A DNA stretch of 44,020 nucleotides from Clostridiales bacterium (lineage in GTDB: Bacteria; Bacillota; Clostridia; Christensenellales; Aristaeellaceae): positions 1 through 44,020 of the forward strand of contig SVGJ01000015.1 in the NCBI GenBank assembly GCA_015056415.1, written 5' to 3'. Below, in pieces: positions 32,105-40,876 of this stretch. The notes under the pieces were generated by a model. That model was not told the origin of the DNA, did no database searches, and was given only the letters and a program-made list of their open reading frames with translations. The first letter of the stretch is position 1; every line of letters begins with the position of its first letter. The position numbers and the translations under genes were made by a program.

Positions 32105-35053
32105 ATGTTGAAGCGGCTCACAGCTCTTTTGCTCTGCCTGATGCTGCCTGTGGCGGCGCTGGCGGAAGGCTGGATGAATGCGACGGATCAGCCCGATGCG
32201 GTGCTCAATGTTACAACAGACGTCGCCTATGAATCGGCTGATTCCATTGGCGAGGTGGTGAATACCGGGGCGCCGCAGGAGCCCACGGAGCAGGAGAAGG
32301 TGGTTTATTCCTTCACGCCCCTGGACGTGGTGCTGGTGCTGGATGCTTCCGGATCCATGGATCGCAGCCATTCCGTGAACAATAAAACGCTGCTTTCTTA
32401 TGCACAGGACGCGGCGGTAGCCTTCAGCAAGACGCTGTTTTCCATCAACCCGGCAAGCCGCGTCTCCGTGGTGACGTATGATTCCGACGCGCGCAAGGTG
32501 GCGGATTTCACCGGTATCGGTGATCAGGATCGGCTGTTCTCGCAGGTGCGCAACATCAGCCTGGGCGGTACGACCAATACCGGCGGCGGCCTGCAGCTGG
32601 CTGTTTCCATGCTGAACGGTCAGGCTATGCCCGGCCGCCAGCAGACGGTACTGCTCCTCAGCGATGGCCTGGCAAACGAGGGTCCCTATGATCCTGTCCA
32701 GTATGCGGTGGACCAGGGCTACGAGGCAAAGAAGCGGGGCCTGGTGTACACCATTGGTCTGGTGGGCGGCATGGATGAGTATTCCAAGAAAACCACCCGC
32801 CAGACGCTGGCGGCCGGCTATGAGACCCGCTACTTTGAGGTGGACTTTGAAGACGTGGGCGATATTACCTCCACCCTGGCCTCGGCCTTTATGACCATCG
32901 CCATGGCGGGAAGCACGCAGGATGAAGACGCCGTTTGCTATCGCTTGTGGGTGGACGGCGATATGGAGCTGTACATTCAGAACGGCGAGGGTGAATACCT
33001 CTCCTCTGTCGCGTGGGATTACAAGGACACGGCGTCCTTCGGCTCCTTCTACATCCTTGGCGACAATATGGATGAAAAGATGGTCGTGCTCTATGGGGAT
33101 GATTACCGCATCACCCTGCACGGCACAAGGACCGGTGAGGGCAGCTATTCCCTGACGGAGCTGCGTGGCGTCAACGCCCGGGAGACCGAGCTTCTCAACC
33201 AGAGCATGCAGACGCATCCGGCAATGTATCACACCATCAACCTTTCTGATGGCGTATGCGATACCGTTGATGAGAGCTACAACCCGCTGGACATTTATGC
33301 CATCGATCCCTTCACCGGGGAAAAGACCCGCGGCCTGGAGGTACCCGCCCTGGCCCAGATGACCGCTCAGGTGGACGTCAGGTCGTATCCGCACAAGTCT
33401 GGCGCGAAGATCTGCAAGGTCGCCAAGAATGCCTCTGTTTCCGTGCTGGCATATGATACAGACACGCAGTACTATTATATCCTCTTCCCGGATGAGAATG
33501 CTCATGCCAGCCGCGGCTGGGTGCCGAAGGCCAATGTGAAGGTCACCGGCTATGTGCCCGAGATGTACTGGCTGGAGGAGGCCGTCAGCGTGAGCAAGGA
33601 TACGGTGGCCCATCGCCTGCCCTCCGACATCTCGCCCGAGGCGGAGAAAATCAAGGCTGGGAAAAAGCTGATCGTGCGGCACGCTGAACGTGACCTGGAG
33701 GGCGAAGAGTGGCTGTATGTGCAGCCCGAGGGCGAAAAGAAGCTGGCGTACATTCCTTCCTCTGCGGTGGAAAACTGGATGCCTCAGACCTCCGATGAAT
33801 TCCGCCTGGGTTATGCGACTGCCCAGTACGTATGGCGCTCCGTTTTTGGCGGCGGCTTTACCGAGACCATGTGGGCAGTGCCGCAGAAGGATGGCGATGG
33901 CGTGCTCCTTTCCGGCAGAACGACCTCCAAGAGCGCTCCCTTCAAAAAGAACCAGGGTGATCGCGACGCCTTCGCGATCACAATGGACGCGTCCGGCAAA
34001 ATCGAAAAGGCCATCACGGCCGGCGGCTCGGGCATGGATTCCTATCACTGCATCCTGCCGGCAGAGCAGGGATACTACATCTCCGGCATCACCCGCTCCA
34101 ACGATAAGGATTTCGCGAACACGTGGGACGCTTCTTCCACAACGGGCAAGCGCAGCAAGACTGCCAAGCGTACCAACGCGCTGATCGGCCACCTGAACGA
34201 TGACCTTTCCATCGACTGGATCAAGAGCTTTGGTGTGGACAACGTTCCCTACGGCTTTGACATGGTGATCGAGCTGGCGGATGGAAATATTGCCGGCACC
34301 GGCTGGATGACTACGGATTCCAAGGCGACCAATAAAGGCAAGGGCAAGCAGGATTTCTACGTGGTGAAGCTGTCGCCTGAAGGGGAAGTGCTGGCCTCGG
34401 CGAACTTTGGCTGTAGTGCCGATGATGTGCCGGACAGCGCGGTAGCCACGCCTGATGGCGGGCTGATCATTACGGGCTGCCACCGCCGCAATGGCCATGC
34501 GGATGGCTGGATCGTTGTGCTGGACAGTGATCTGCAGCTCGTTAATGAGTGCTCCTATGGCGGCAGCGGCGAGGATATCTTTGATAATATCCGGCCGATG
34601 GCCGACGGGACCTACCTGGTGACTGGCTTTACCAACAGCCCCTCGGGCGATGGCGTTGGCGAACCCAAGGGCGGCAAGGATTTCTGGGCCATGAATATTG
34701 ATGCCCAGGGACGTTCCAACTGGGTGCGGCGTTACGGTGGCAGTGGGGATGAGGAGCTGTGCGGCGCTACGATTCTGGATGACGGCACCTGCCTGCTGCT
34801 TGGTTCCACGACGTCTTCCAATGGCGATGTGATCGGCGCCAGCGTCAATGATGAAGACGCATGGGCGATCTGCATTGATCAGAACGGCCGCCTGCTGTGG
34901 CAGTACACCAGCGGCCTGAAGGGCGTTGACCGCTTCAACGCCGCTACGGTCGATTATTCGGACGGCTGTTATGTGCTGGCTGGTCTGTGCAACTACAAGA
35001 GCGATAAGAATGCACAGGGCCTGGCCATCAAGCTGCAGCCCCATGCGAATTAA
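32105..35053 (+). CDS. Exported VWA-domain protein with SH3-like and propeller-like regions
   Basis: A 982-residue secreted protein. A Sec signal (MLKRLTALLLCLMLPVAALA) is cut after ALA. A von Willebrand A domain follows (about 70-250) with a complete MIDAS: D80-A-S82-G-S84, T157 in LGGTTNTGGG, and D187 in LLLSDG. Two SH3-like segments (about 420-490 and 490-560) follow, e.g. VRSYPHKSGAKICKVAKNAS. The last ~400 residues contain repeats of the type GGSGxD...GxYLVTG...DFW...D..G, consistent with a beta-propeller. No LPxTG anchor or C-terminal membrane helix. ATG 32105 is chosen because AAGGAG is 8 bases before it; an ATG at 32099 is too close. Possibly an adhesin or metal-dependent binding protein, partner unknown. 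Confidence 0.88.
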   Translation: MLKRLTALLLCLMLPVAALAEGWMNATDQPDAVLNVTTDVAYESADSIGEVVNTGAPQEPTEQEKVVYSFTPLDVVLVLDASGSMDRSHSVNNKTLLSYAQDAAVAFSKTLFSINPASRVSVVTYDSDARKVADFTGIGDQDRLFSQVRNISLGGTTNTGGGLQLAVSMLNGQAMPGRQQTVLLLSDGLANEGPYDPVQYAVDQGYEAKKRGLVYTIGLVGGMDEYSKKTTRQTLAAGYETRYFEVDFEDVGDITSTLASAFMTIAMAGSTQDEDAVCYRLWVDGDMELYIQNGEGEYLSSVAWDYKDTASFGSFYILGDNMDEKMVVLYGDDYRITLHGTRTGEGSYSLTELRGVNARETELLNQSMQTHPAMYHTINLSDGVCDTVDESYNPLDIYAIDPFTGEKTRGLEVPALAQMTAQVDVRSYPHKSGAKICKVAKNASVSVLAYDTDTQYYYILFPDENAHASRGWVPKANVKVTGYVPEMYWLEEAVSVSKDTVAHRLPSDISPEAEKIKAGKKLIVRHAERDLEGEEWLYVQPEGEKKLAYIPSSAVENWMPQTSDEFRLGYATAQYVWRSVFGGGFTETMWAVPQKDGDGVLLSGRTTSKSAPFKKNQGDRDAFAITMDASGKIEKAITAGGSGMDSYHCILPAEQGYYISGITRSNDKDFANTWDASSTTGKRSKTAKRTNALIGHLNDDLSIDWIKSFGVDNVPYGFDMVIELADGNIAGTGWMTTDSKATNKGKGKQDFYVVKLSPEGEVLASANFGCSADDVPDSAVATPDGGLIITGCHRRNGHADGWIVVLDSDLQLVNECSYGGSGEDIFDNIRPMADGTYLVTGFTNSPSGDGVGEPKGGKDFWAMNIDAQGRSNWVRRYGGSGDEELCGATILDDGTCLLLGSTTSSNGDVIGASVNDEDAWAICIDQNGRLLWQYTSGLKGVDRFNAATVDYSDGCYVLAGLCNYKSDKNAQGLAIKLQPHAN

Positions 35054-35070
35054 AACAGGATTCCATAACA

Positions 35071-35114
35071 AAAAAACAGGAGACAGTCCCGACGGGGATT
35101 GTCTCCTGTTTTTT
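35071..35114. terminator. Bidirectional terminator after the VWA gene
   Basis: A-run plus stem ACAGGAGACAGTCCC (35076-35090) pairs with GGGATTGTCTCCTGT (35095-35109, one A-C/G-T irregularity). The loop is GACG and TTTTTT is at the right end. Confidence 0.9.
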
Positions 35115-35181
35115 CGTTTTCTGCGTATACATAGAGGGGAGGGGAGAAGGGCGGAACAAAGCGCGCGAAATACCAACAAAC

Positions 35182-35219
35182 AAAAACATTCCAGTGCCAC
35201 CAAAGCAGCACTGGAATGT
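35182..35219 (-). terminator. Terminator of rplM-rpsI
   Basis: On the minus strand, ACATTCCAGTGC (35219-35208) pairs with GCACTGGAATGT (35197-35186). TTTTTG follows. Confidence 0.9.
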
Positions 35220-35235
35220 TGTAAGTTCGTTTGGA

Positions 35236-35625
35236 TTAGCGCTTGGAGAACTGAGGCGCACGACGGGCAGCCTTCAGGCCGTACTTCTTGCGCTCCTTCA
35301 TACGAGGATCGCGGGTCAGGAAGCCAGCCTTCTTCAGGGCAGCGCGCAGGTCGGGATCGGCCTTGCACAGGGCGCGGCTGATGCCGTGACGGATGGCGCC
35401 AGCCTGACCGGACAGGCCGCCACCGCAGACGTTCACCATCACGTCGAAGTTGGTGGTGTTGGTCAGGGCCAGGGGCTGACGAACGGTCATCTTCAGGGTC
35501 TCAAGACCGAAATAGTTGTCGATATCACGCTTGTTGATGATCACCTTGCCATCGCCAGCAACCAGACGGACGCGGGCAACAGCCTTCTTGCGGCGGCCAA
35601 CAGCGTTGTACTCTACCTTAGCCAT
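35236..35625 (-). CDS. rpsI: 30S ribosomal protein S9
   Basis: Small-subunit protein uS9, 129 residues. It begins [18 protein letters not shown], has the conserved [19 protein letters not shown] near residues 67-85, and ends RRAPQFSKR, the tail that reaches the P-site. AAGGAG lies before ATG 35625. It follows rplM by 23 bases, the standard L13-S9 operon. Confidence 0.99.
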   Translation of the reverse strand: MAKVEYNAVGRRKKAVARVRLVAGDGKVIINKRDIDNYFGLETLKMTVRQPLALTNTTNFDVMVNVCGGGLSGQAGAIRHGISRALCKADPDLRAALKKAGFLTRDPRMKERKKYGLKAARRAPQFSKR

Positions 35626-35648
35626 TTGTTTTTACTCCTTTCCGCAAG

Positions 35649-36080
35649 TTAGATCAGGTCGAACTTCTCAGGGTTCTGGGCGGCGTGCTCGTGCTCGGCG
35701 CCGGCGTACACCTTGAGCTTCTTAGCCATCTGGCGGCCCAGGGGTCCCTTGGGCAGCATGCCGACAACGGCCTTACGGATGGCGAACTCGGGCTTCTCGG
35801 CCAGCAGCTTGCGGTACTTGGTTTCCTTCAGGCCGCCGACAAAGCCAGAGTGATGGTAGTAGATCTTCTGATCCAGCTTCTTGCCGGTCATGACGATCTT
35901 ATCAGCGTTGATGATGATGACATAGTCACCGGTATCCACATTGGGGGTGTAGATCGGCTTGTTCTTGCCGCGCAGGATGTTGGCAACCTGGCTGGCAACA
36001 CGGCCAAAGACCTGACCCTCAGCATCGACAACATACCACTTGCGGGTAATGTCGGCAGCTTTCGGCATAAACGTCTTCAA
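35649..36080 (-). CDS. rplM: 50S ribosomal protein L13
   Basis: Large-subunit protein uL13, 143 residues. Features: [18 protein letters not shown], the [14 protein letters not shown] strand and [18 protein letters not shown]. The start is a TTG at 36080 with AGGAGG about 8 bases upstream, giving MKTFMPKA, the form common in Clostridia. The first ATG (36068) would lose four conserved residues and sit too far from the site. It is first in the rplM-rpsI operon. Confidence 0.98.
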   Translation of the reverse strand: MKTFMPKAADITRKWYVVDAEGQVFGRVASQVANILRGKNKPIYTPNVDTGDYVIIINADKIVMTGKKLDQKIYYHHSGFVGGLKETKYRKLLAEKPEFAIRKAVVGMLPKGPLGRQMAKKLKVYAGAEHEHAAQNPEKFDLI

Positions 36081-36189
36081 AGGTATTTCCTCCTCAAAAA
36101 GGTGGTTGAAGGTGGGCGCGAATCCATGATGGTCGCATGTTTTCGCTTGTGTTCAATAGCTACCGGGGCTAGCGGAGTTATTGATGCCA
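36081..36189 (-). promoter_or_regulatory. Leader of rplM, candidate L13 autoregulatory element
   Basis: About 110 bases lie between the promoter and the TTG start. Bacillota commonly carry an L13 leader RNA here that binds L13. I see short inverted repeats (e.g. GCTAGC/GGTAGC region near 36160) but cannot confirm the Rfam fold by eye. Confidence 0.35.
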
Positions 36190-36195
36190 TCGATA

Positions 36196-36224
36196 ATCAT
36201 ACGCTCTTTTGCAGGAAAAGTCAA
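36196..36224 (-). promoter_or_regulatory. Promoter of rplM-rpsI
   Basis: On the minus strand TTGACT (36224-36219), a 17-base spacer, then TATGAT (36201-36196). Confidence 0.85.
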
Positions 36225-36250
36225 GTAATTTCCACAGTTTTTCTTGATTT

Positions 36251-37309
36251 TTATTGGATTTTTCTCAGCACATCGAGGGCCTGGATGCTTCGGAAGGCGG
36301 CTGCCCGGCCCAGGCGGTTCATCACGGCCAAGCCCACGCCCTCCGGCGGGACGACCTCGCTGAAAATGGCGTCCATGCCCTCGTCGTCCAGGCGGCGCAG
36401 AGTCTCGAACAGGCGGCGCGCGACCTCCTCCGGGCAGTCCTTGCTGCCCAGATCATGGGGCTGACAGTCGCGCAGGTCGGCCATGTGCTCGGTAAAACAC
36501 ATCACGCAGGCGCGGTGACCATTGGCGCAGGCCTGACGGTGAAGCTCCTGCAGGGCAGCGACCACCAGGGTTTCGTCGCCCTCTACAAGGGAGACCTGGC
36601 CGTCGGGGGAGTAATGCTTGTACATCATGCCGGGGGAGAGCGCCTTTTCGCCCTTTTGCAGGGGGCGCAGTACGCTGCCGGCCACGGTCACCGGGCCGAT
36701 GACGCTTTCCAGCATGGTTTGGGTCACGCCGCCGGGGCGCAGGATGCAGGGCACGGGCTGGTTGATGTCCAGCACGGTAGATTCAAGCCCCACGTCGCAG
36801 CTGCCGCCGTCGATGATCAGCGGAATGCGCCCTTCCATATCGGTGAAGACGTGCTGCGCGGTGGTGGGGCTGGGCTTGCCGCTGCGGTTGGCGCTGGGGG
36901 CCGCGATGGGTAGGTCGCACACCCGGAGCAGCTCGGCGGCCACGGGATGGGAGGGCATCCGCACAGCCACCGTGGGCAGGCCGGCGGTGACCTCCGGGGG
37001 AATAGTTGCCTTGCGGGGCATGAGCAGCGTCAGCGGGCCGGGCCAGAAGGCGTCCATCAGCTTCTCTGCCAGGGGGGAGACCTCGCAAATATCTTGCAGC
37101 TGATCACGATGCCAGATGTGGACGATCAGCGGATTGTCCGCCGGACGATCCTTTGCCGCGAATATGGAGAGCACCGCGGCCTTATCCAGCGCGTTGGCGC
37201 CCAGCCCATACACGGTCTCGGTAGGGAAGGCCACCAGCTGCCCGGAGGAGAGCAATTCCGCTGCGGTGAAGAGGGCCTCCGGCGAGGCGGTCAGCACCCT
37301 TGTGTTCAT
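36251..37309 (-). CDS. Threonylcarbamoyl-AMP synthase, Sua5 type
   Basis: Makes threonylcarbamoyl-AMP from threonine, bicarbonate and ATP for t6A37 tRNA modification. It has 352 residues: a YrdC domain (about 1-210) followed by the linker SPGMMYKHYSP and a C-terminal Sua5 domain. This makes it the YwlC/Sua5 form rather than the short TsaC. Motifs: FPTETVYGLGANA near 30, FAAKDRPADNPL near 50, and APSANRSGKPSPT near 140. Start ATG 37309 follows GAAGGT. It lies 14 bases after prfA, as in many Bacillota. No clear terminator separates it from the rplM promoter. Confidence 0.96.
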   Translation of the reverse strand: MNTRVLTASPEALFTAAELLSSGQLVAFPTETVYGLGANALDKAAVLSIFAAKDRPADNPLIVHIWHRDQLQDICEVSPLAEKLMDAFWPGPLTLLMPRKATIPPEVTAGLPTVAVRMPSHPVAAELLRVCDLPIAAPSANRSGKPSPTTAQHVFTDMEGRIPLIIDGGSCDVGLESTVLDINQPVPCILRPGGVTQTMLESVIGPVTVAGSVLRPLQKGEKALSPGMMYKHYSPDGQVSLVEGDETLVVAALQELHRQACANGHRACVMCFTEHMADLRDCQPHDLGSKDCPEEVARRLFETLRRLDDEGMDAIFSEVVPPEGVGLAVMNRLGRAAAFRSIQALDVLRKIQ

Positions 37310-37323
37310 GGTCGTACCTTCTT

Positions 37324-38382
37324 TCAGCCTAAGTTGCGCAGCTTCTGCGCCTGTTCTTCCATGCGCAGCGCTTCGATGAATTCGTCCAGGTCCCCGTCCA
37401 GGATCTCCTCGGTGCGGTAGAGGGTCAGGCCCAGCCGGTGGTCGGTGACGCGCCCCTGCAGGAAGTGATAGGTGCGGATCTTCTCTGCTCGCTCGCCGGT
37501 GCCCACCTGGCTGCGGCGATTGGCGGCATAGGCGTCGTCCTGCTCGGCGCGGAGCTTTTCCATAAGGCGGGAACGCAGCACCTTCATGGCCTTGTCACGG
37601 TTCTTGATCTGGCTTTTCTCGTCCTGGCAGGTAGCCACGATGCCTGTGGGCAGGTGGGTGATGCGCACGGCAGAGTCGGTGGTATTGACGCACTGGCCGC
37701 CGTGACCGCTGGAACGGTATACATCGATGCGGATGTCCTTGGGCAGGATGGTCAGCTCGACCTCTTCAGCCTCGGGCAGGACGGCCACGGTGCAGGTGGA
37801 GGTCTGGATGCGACCGTTGGACTCGGTCACCGGGATGCGCTTGACCTGATGCACGCCGCTTTCGTATTTCATGTGGGAGAAAGCGCCCTGTCCGGTGAGG
37901 GAGAACACGGCCTCCTTCACGCCGCCCAGCTCTGTGGTGCTGGCGGAGATGGGCTCCACCCGGAAACCATGACGTTCGGCATAGCGGATATACATGCGCA
38001 TCATATCAGCGGCGAAAAGGCAGGCTTCGTCGCCACCGGTACCGCTGCGGATCTCGATGACCACGTTCTTGTCGTCATCCGGGTCGCGGGGGAGAAGCAG
38101 GATGCGCAGCCCCTGTTCCATGTCTGCCTTACGGGCGGTGAGCTCGCTGACCTCGGCCTGGGCGACGTCACTCAGGTCGGGATCCTCCAGCATTTCTTTT
38201 GCTTCCTCCAGCTGGCGCAGGCAGGCCCGATACTGCTCCCATGCCGCCACAGAGGGCTCCAGCGCGGCGCGCTCCTTCAGCAGCTGCTGATATTTTGCCT
38301 GATCCGCGATGATCTCTGGCTGAACGATGGCTTCGGAGAGCTCCTCCCAGCGGGATTGGATCCATTGGAATTTGTCGAACAT
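37324..38382 (-). CDS. prfA: Peptide chain release factor 1
   Basis: Recognises UAA and UAG and triggers peptide release. It has 352 residues. The GGQ motif is present in [17 protein letters not shown]; the residue after the Gln is Cys, where most RF1s have His. The stop-codon loop matches RF1 (PVT in IPVTESNGR) rather than the RF2 SPF. ATG 38382 has GGAGG upstream. A longer frame to 38436 overlaps prmC and is shadow. It follows prmC, which methylates the GGQ glutamine. Confidence 0.97.
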   Translation of the reverse strand: MFDKFQWIQSRWEELSEAIVQPEIIADQAKYQQLLKERAALEPSVAAWEQYRACLRQLEEAKEMLEDPDLSDVAQAEVSELTARKADMEQGLRILLLPRDPDDDKNVVIEIRSGTGGDEACLFAADMMRMYIRYAERHGFRVEPISASTTELGGVKEAVFSLTGQGAFSHMKYESGVHQVKRIPVTESNGRIQTSTCTVAVLPEAEEVELTILPKDIRIDVYRSSGHGGQCVNTTDSAVRITHLPTGIVATCQDEKSQIKNRDKAMKVLRSRLMEKLRAEQDDAYAANRRSQVGTGERAEKIRTYHFLQGRVTDHRLGLTLYRTEEILDGDLDEFIEALRMEEQAQKLRNLG

Positions 38383-38392
38383 AGCGCCTCCG

Positions 38393-39220
38393 TTACAGGT
38401 GGGCGACCACCATGCGGGGAATGCCCTGCAGGTCATTGTGGATGCTGATTTCGCGGAAGCCTGCCGAGCGCATCAGGTCGGCCACGCCTTCGGCCTGGTC
38501 ATACCCCACCTCCAGCAGCACTACGCCGCTTCCGGTGAGATGCGCGGGGGCTGCCTGCGCTATGCGGCGGTAGAAGTCATAGCCGTCCGCACCGCCATCC
38601 AGGGCCATGTCCGGCTCCTGCATGACCTCGGCCTGCAGGACGCGGCAATCCTCCGTGGGGATGTAGGGCGGGTTGCTGATGATGAGATCGAATCGCAGAC
38701 CTTCCACCGCGGCGAAGAGATCGCCCTGATGCAGGGTGATCTTCGCACCCAGCGCCCCGGCATTGCGGCGGGTCACCTCCAGCGCGCCGGTGGAAAGGTC
38801 AACTGCGTGCACCTCGGCTGACGGCACAGCCAGCGCCATACTGATGCCGATGCATCCGCTGCCGCAGCACAGATCCAGCGCGGTTGAGCGTTGCTGCAAT
38901 TCGGCGATGGCCAGCTCGGTGAGCAGCTCTGTTTCCGGGCGGGGGATCAGCACCCGGTCATCCACATAGAAAGTATGCCCCATAAAGGATTGTTCATGGA
39001 GCAGATATTGCAGCGGAACGCGCCGCAGCCGCTGATCCCGCAGGGCATAAAAACGGGCGAGCGTGGCGTTGTCCAGCGGCGTATCCATGTCCAGGCGCAG
39101 GTTCAGGGCCGGCCTGCCGGTGATATGCGCAAGCAGAAGCGCGCTGTCCCACGCGGGGTCGGGGATACCGGCCTCATGGAACAGCGCGGCTGTTTCGCGG
39201 ATCAATATCTGCGGGTTCAC
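38393..39220 (-). CDS. prmC: Release factor glutamine methyltransferase
   Basis: N5-methylates the GGQ glutamine of release factors. It has 275 residues: an N-terminal helical domain (VPLQYLLHEQSFMGHTF), SAM site ALDLCCGSGCIGISMA near 115, and the catalytic NPPY in IISNPPYIPTED near 182. The start is GTG 39220 with GAGGAG upstream, overlapping the DUF1385 stop (GTGA). It is followed directly by prfA, its substrate gene. Confidence 0.97.
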   Translation of the reverse strand: MNPQILIRETAALFHEAGIPDPAWDSALLLAHITGRPALNLRLDMDTPLDNATLARFYALRDQRLRRVPLQYLLHEQSFMGHTFYVDDRVLIPRPETELLTELAIAELQQRSTALDLCCGSGCIGISMALAVPSAEVHAVDLSTGALEVTRRNAGALGAKITLHQGDLFAAVEGLRFDLIISNPPYIPTEDCRVLQAEVMQEPDMALDGGADGYDFYRRIAQAAPAHLTGSGVVLLEVGYDQAEGVADLMRSAGFREISIHNDLQGIPRMVVAHL

Positions 39221-40245
39221 TGGGCGGTCTCCTCGGTGGGGAAGACATAGCCCTCTTCGGATTCCTTGTAGGAGTGGAGGACGGTGTAGCCCTCAGCGGT
39301 GGTGGGGGCATTCTGGGGCAGGCCGTGGAGCGCCACGTTCATGGCCACGATGGCGATCTCCAGCATCTTTTCATCAGGCTGCTTGGTGGTCAGGCGCTGC
39401 AGCTGCAGGCCGGGCCAGCGCAGGATGTTGGTGAATACGTTATCGGCATGGGCCAGGCCCTTGAGCACCTCGTAGCTGACGCCGGCCACCACGGGCAGCA
39501 ACGCCAGGCGGGACAGAAGACGCAGGATATACTGGTCGCCATTATAGCCCACCAGGGTGAACAGGATGATGCTCAGCGTGAACACGATCAGCAGGAACGC
39601 GGTGCCGCAGCGGGGGTGCAGGGTGGTGAAGGGGGCGGCGTTCTCGGGGGTGAGGGGCTTATCGGCCTCGTGGCAGTAGACCGTCTTGTGCTCGGCGCCG
39701 TGATACTGGAAGGTGCGGCGAACATCCGGCACAAAGGAGCAGAAAACCATATAGGCGATCAGGATGCCGATGCGCACCAGGCCGGAGAGCAGATTGACGG
39801 CGATGCGGCCCAGCCCCAGGAGCTTCAGTCCCTTGGCGACGGCCTCGGGGATCACGAAGAACAGGCCCAGGGAGAGGATCACGGCCAGCACCACGGCCAC
39901 GCCCATGACAACCTTATCGACGCCCTTACCCAGCTTCTTGGCCAGCCAGAGCTCAAACTTGGTGGGCTCCTCGTCCATCATGCCCAGCATCTGGGTAGAG
40001 GTCTCCAGCGTGCTCATGCCCATGGTCAGCATGGAGCAGAAATTCACCACGCCGCGGATGATGGGCCAGCCCATCCACTTGTGCTTCTTGGAGGGAGCGA
40101 CATATTCCTTGCGCTGAACGACGATGGTGTCGTCCGGGCGGCGGACGGCGATGGCGATGGCATCGGGGGCCTTCATCATGACGCCTTCCATCACAGCCTG
40201 GCCGCCAATGTCAACACGGGGGCAGGCGGGAGCGTTCTTTGCCAT
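39217..40245 (-). CDS. DUF1385 family membrane protein
   Basis: A conserved Bacillota membrane protein of unknown function, 342 residues. It begins with the family hallmark DIGGQAVMEGVMMKAPD. It has about four to five membrane segments (e.g. near 110-132 and 155-175, 215-235). A conserved histidine stretch, YHGAEHKTVYCHE, and HPRCGTAF could bind a metal. It sits between rpmE and prmC, the common gene order, and GAGGT precedes ATG 40245. Confidence 0.93.
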   Translation of the reverse strand: MAKNAPACPRVDIGGQAVMEGVMMKAPDAIAIAVRRPDDTIVVQRKEYVAPSKKHKWMGWPIIRGVVNFCSMLTMGMSTLETSTQMLGMMDEEPTKFELWLAKKLGKGVDKVVMGVAVVLAVILSLGLFFVIPEAVAKGLKLLGLGRIAVNLLSGLVRIGILIAYMVFCSFVPDVRRTFQYHGAEHKTVYCHEADKPLTPENAAPFTTLHPRCGTAFLLIVFTLSIILFTLVGYNGDQYILRLLSRLALLPVVAGVSYEVLKGLAHADNVFTNILRWPGLQLQRLTTKQPDEKMLEIAIVAMNVALHGLPQNAPTTAEGYTVLHSYKESEEGYVFPTEETAQ

Positions 40246-40408
40246 AAGGGTACCTCATTTCTGCGCGGGAAGCGCGGGTCGTACATAGAATGGGTTTGAG
40301 CATATCAAACCAAATTCATATATTCGATGCGGGATGGAGGAATCCCTGCCGGGGCAAGCATTTTGGCATAAGAAAACAGCGTGCCTGATGACACGCTGTA
40401 GTCTTTCA

Positions 40409-40609
40409 TTACTCCAGGCCGAAACGCTTCTTGAAGCGATCAACACGGCCGCCGGTATCAACCAGCTTCTGCTTGCCGGTGTAGAAGGGGTGGCACTTAG
40501 AGCAGATATCCACCTTCATTTCCTTCTTGGTAGAACCGGTTTCAAACGTCTCACCGCATACGCAGCGAACGATGCACTTGCCGTACTGGGGATGAATCTT
40601 TTCCTTCAT
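40409..40609 (-). CDS. rpmE: 50S ribosomal protein L31 (zinc-binding form)
   Basis: A 66-residue bL31 beginning [20 protein letters not shown]. Cysteines C16, C18, C36 and C39 provide the zinc ribbon of the C+ type, so this is the zinc-dependent form rather than the YtiA-like one. ATG 40609 has AGAGGTG about 8 bases upstream; a longer frame exists but is shadow. rho lies upstream on the same strand, as in Bacillus. Confidence 0.98.
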   Translation of the reverse strand: MKEKIHPQYGKCIVRCVCGETFETGSTKKEMKVDICSKCHPFYTGKQKLVDTGGRVDRFKKRFGLE

Positions 40610-40661
40610 TGCTGTTTCACCTCTTTCGCGTATGCAATGATCGGCATTAACCGCATGGACT

Positions 40662-40690
40662 ATTGTAGCATAGATGCGGAGCGAATGCAA
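40662..40690 (-). promoter_or_regulatory. Promoter of rpmE
   Basis: On the minus strand TTGCAT (40690-40685), a 17-base spacer, then TACAAT (40667-40662). Confidence 0.8.
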
Positions 40691-40781
40691 GGGCTTTTTT
40701 AGGTAAAAATTCGGAATTCGGAAAGCGGATCGCGTAATTGGGCATGCATGCCGGAGGAACCATGCTTTCTCCCTGCGATTC

Positions 40782-40817
40782 CCGCGTCGCGGCGCATCTG
40801 TTATGCGCCGTGATCCC
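40782..40817 (-). repeat. Dispersed palindromic repeat, copy C
   Basis: CGGCGCAT (40790-40797) / ATGCGCCG (40803-40810) is an 8-bp perfect stem with a 5-base loop, flanked by CCGCGT and TGATCCC. Compared with copy B, three stem pairs differ on both arms, keeping pairing. It lies 57 bases downstream of the rho stop in the same relative orientation as the other copies. Confidence 0.8.
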
Positions 40818-40850
40818 TGGGAAAAGCGCATGGCACACCTGGCACGAATG

Positions 40851-40876
40851 GGTCCGGGGCCAAGCGGCCCTGGTTA
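40851..40876 (-). repeat. Mini-hairpin unit overlapping the rho stop
   Basis: On the minus strand TAA is followed by CCAGGGCC GCTT GGCCCCGG ACCC. The form and linker match the purL unit (TAA, CCAGGG...CCCTGG, ACCCC). One A-C mismatch in the stem. Confidence 0.65.

Noticed and set aside
28868-35053. Equal length (1027 codons) of the two divergent large frames as a sign of duplication
   Set aside because: The plus-strand gene really starts at 32105, giving 982 residues, and the two proteins share no visible similarity.
32036-35368. An 1110-codon minus-strand frame opposite the VWA gene
   Set aside because: The plus strand carries a complete VWA domain, signal peptide, promoter and terminator; the mirror frame also crosses a bidirectional terminator and rpsI.
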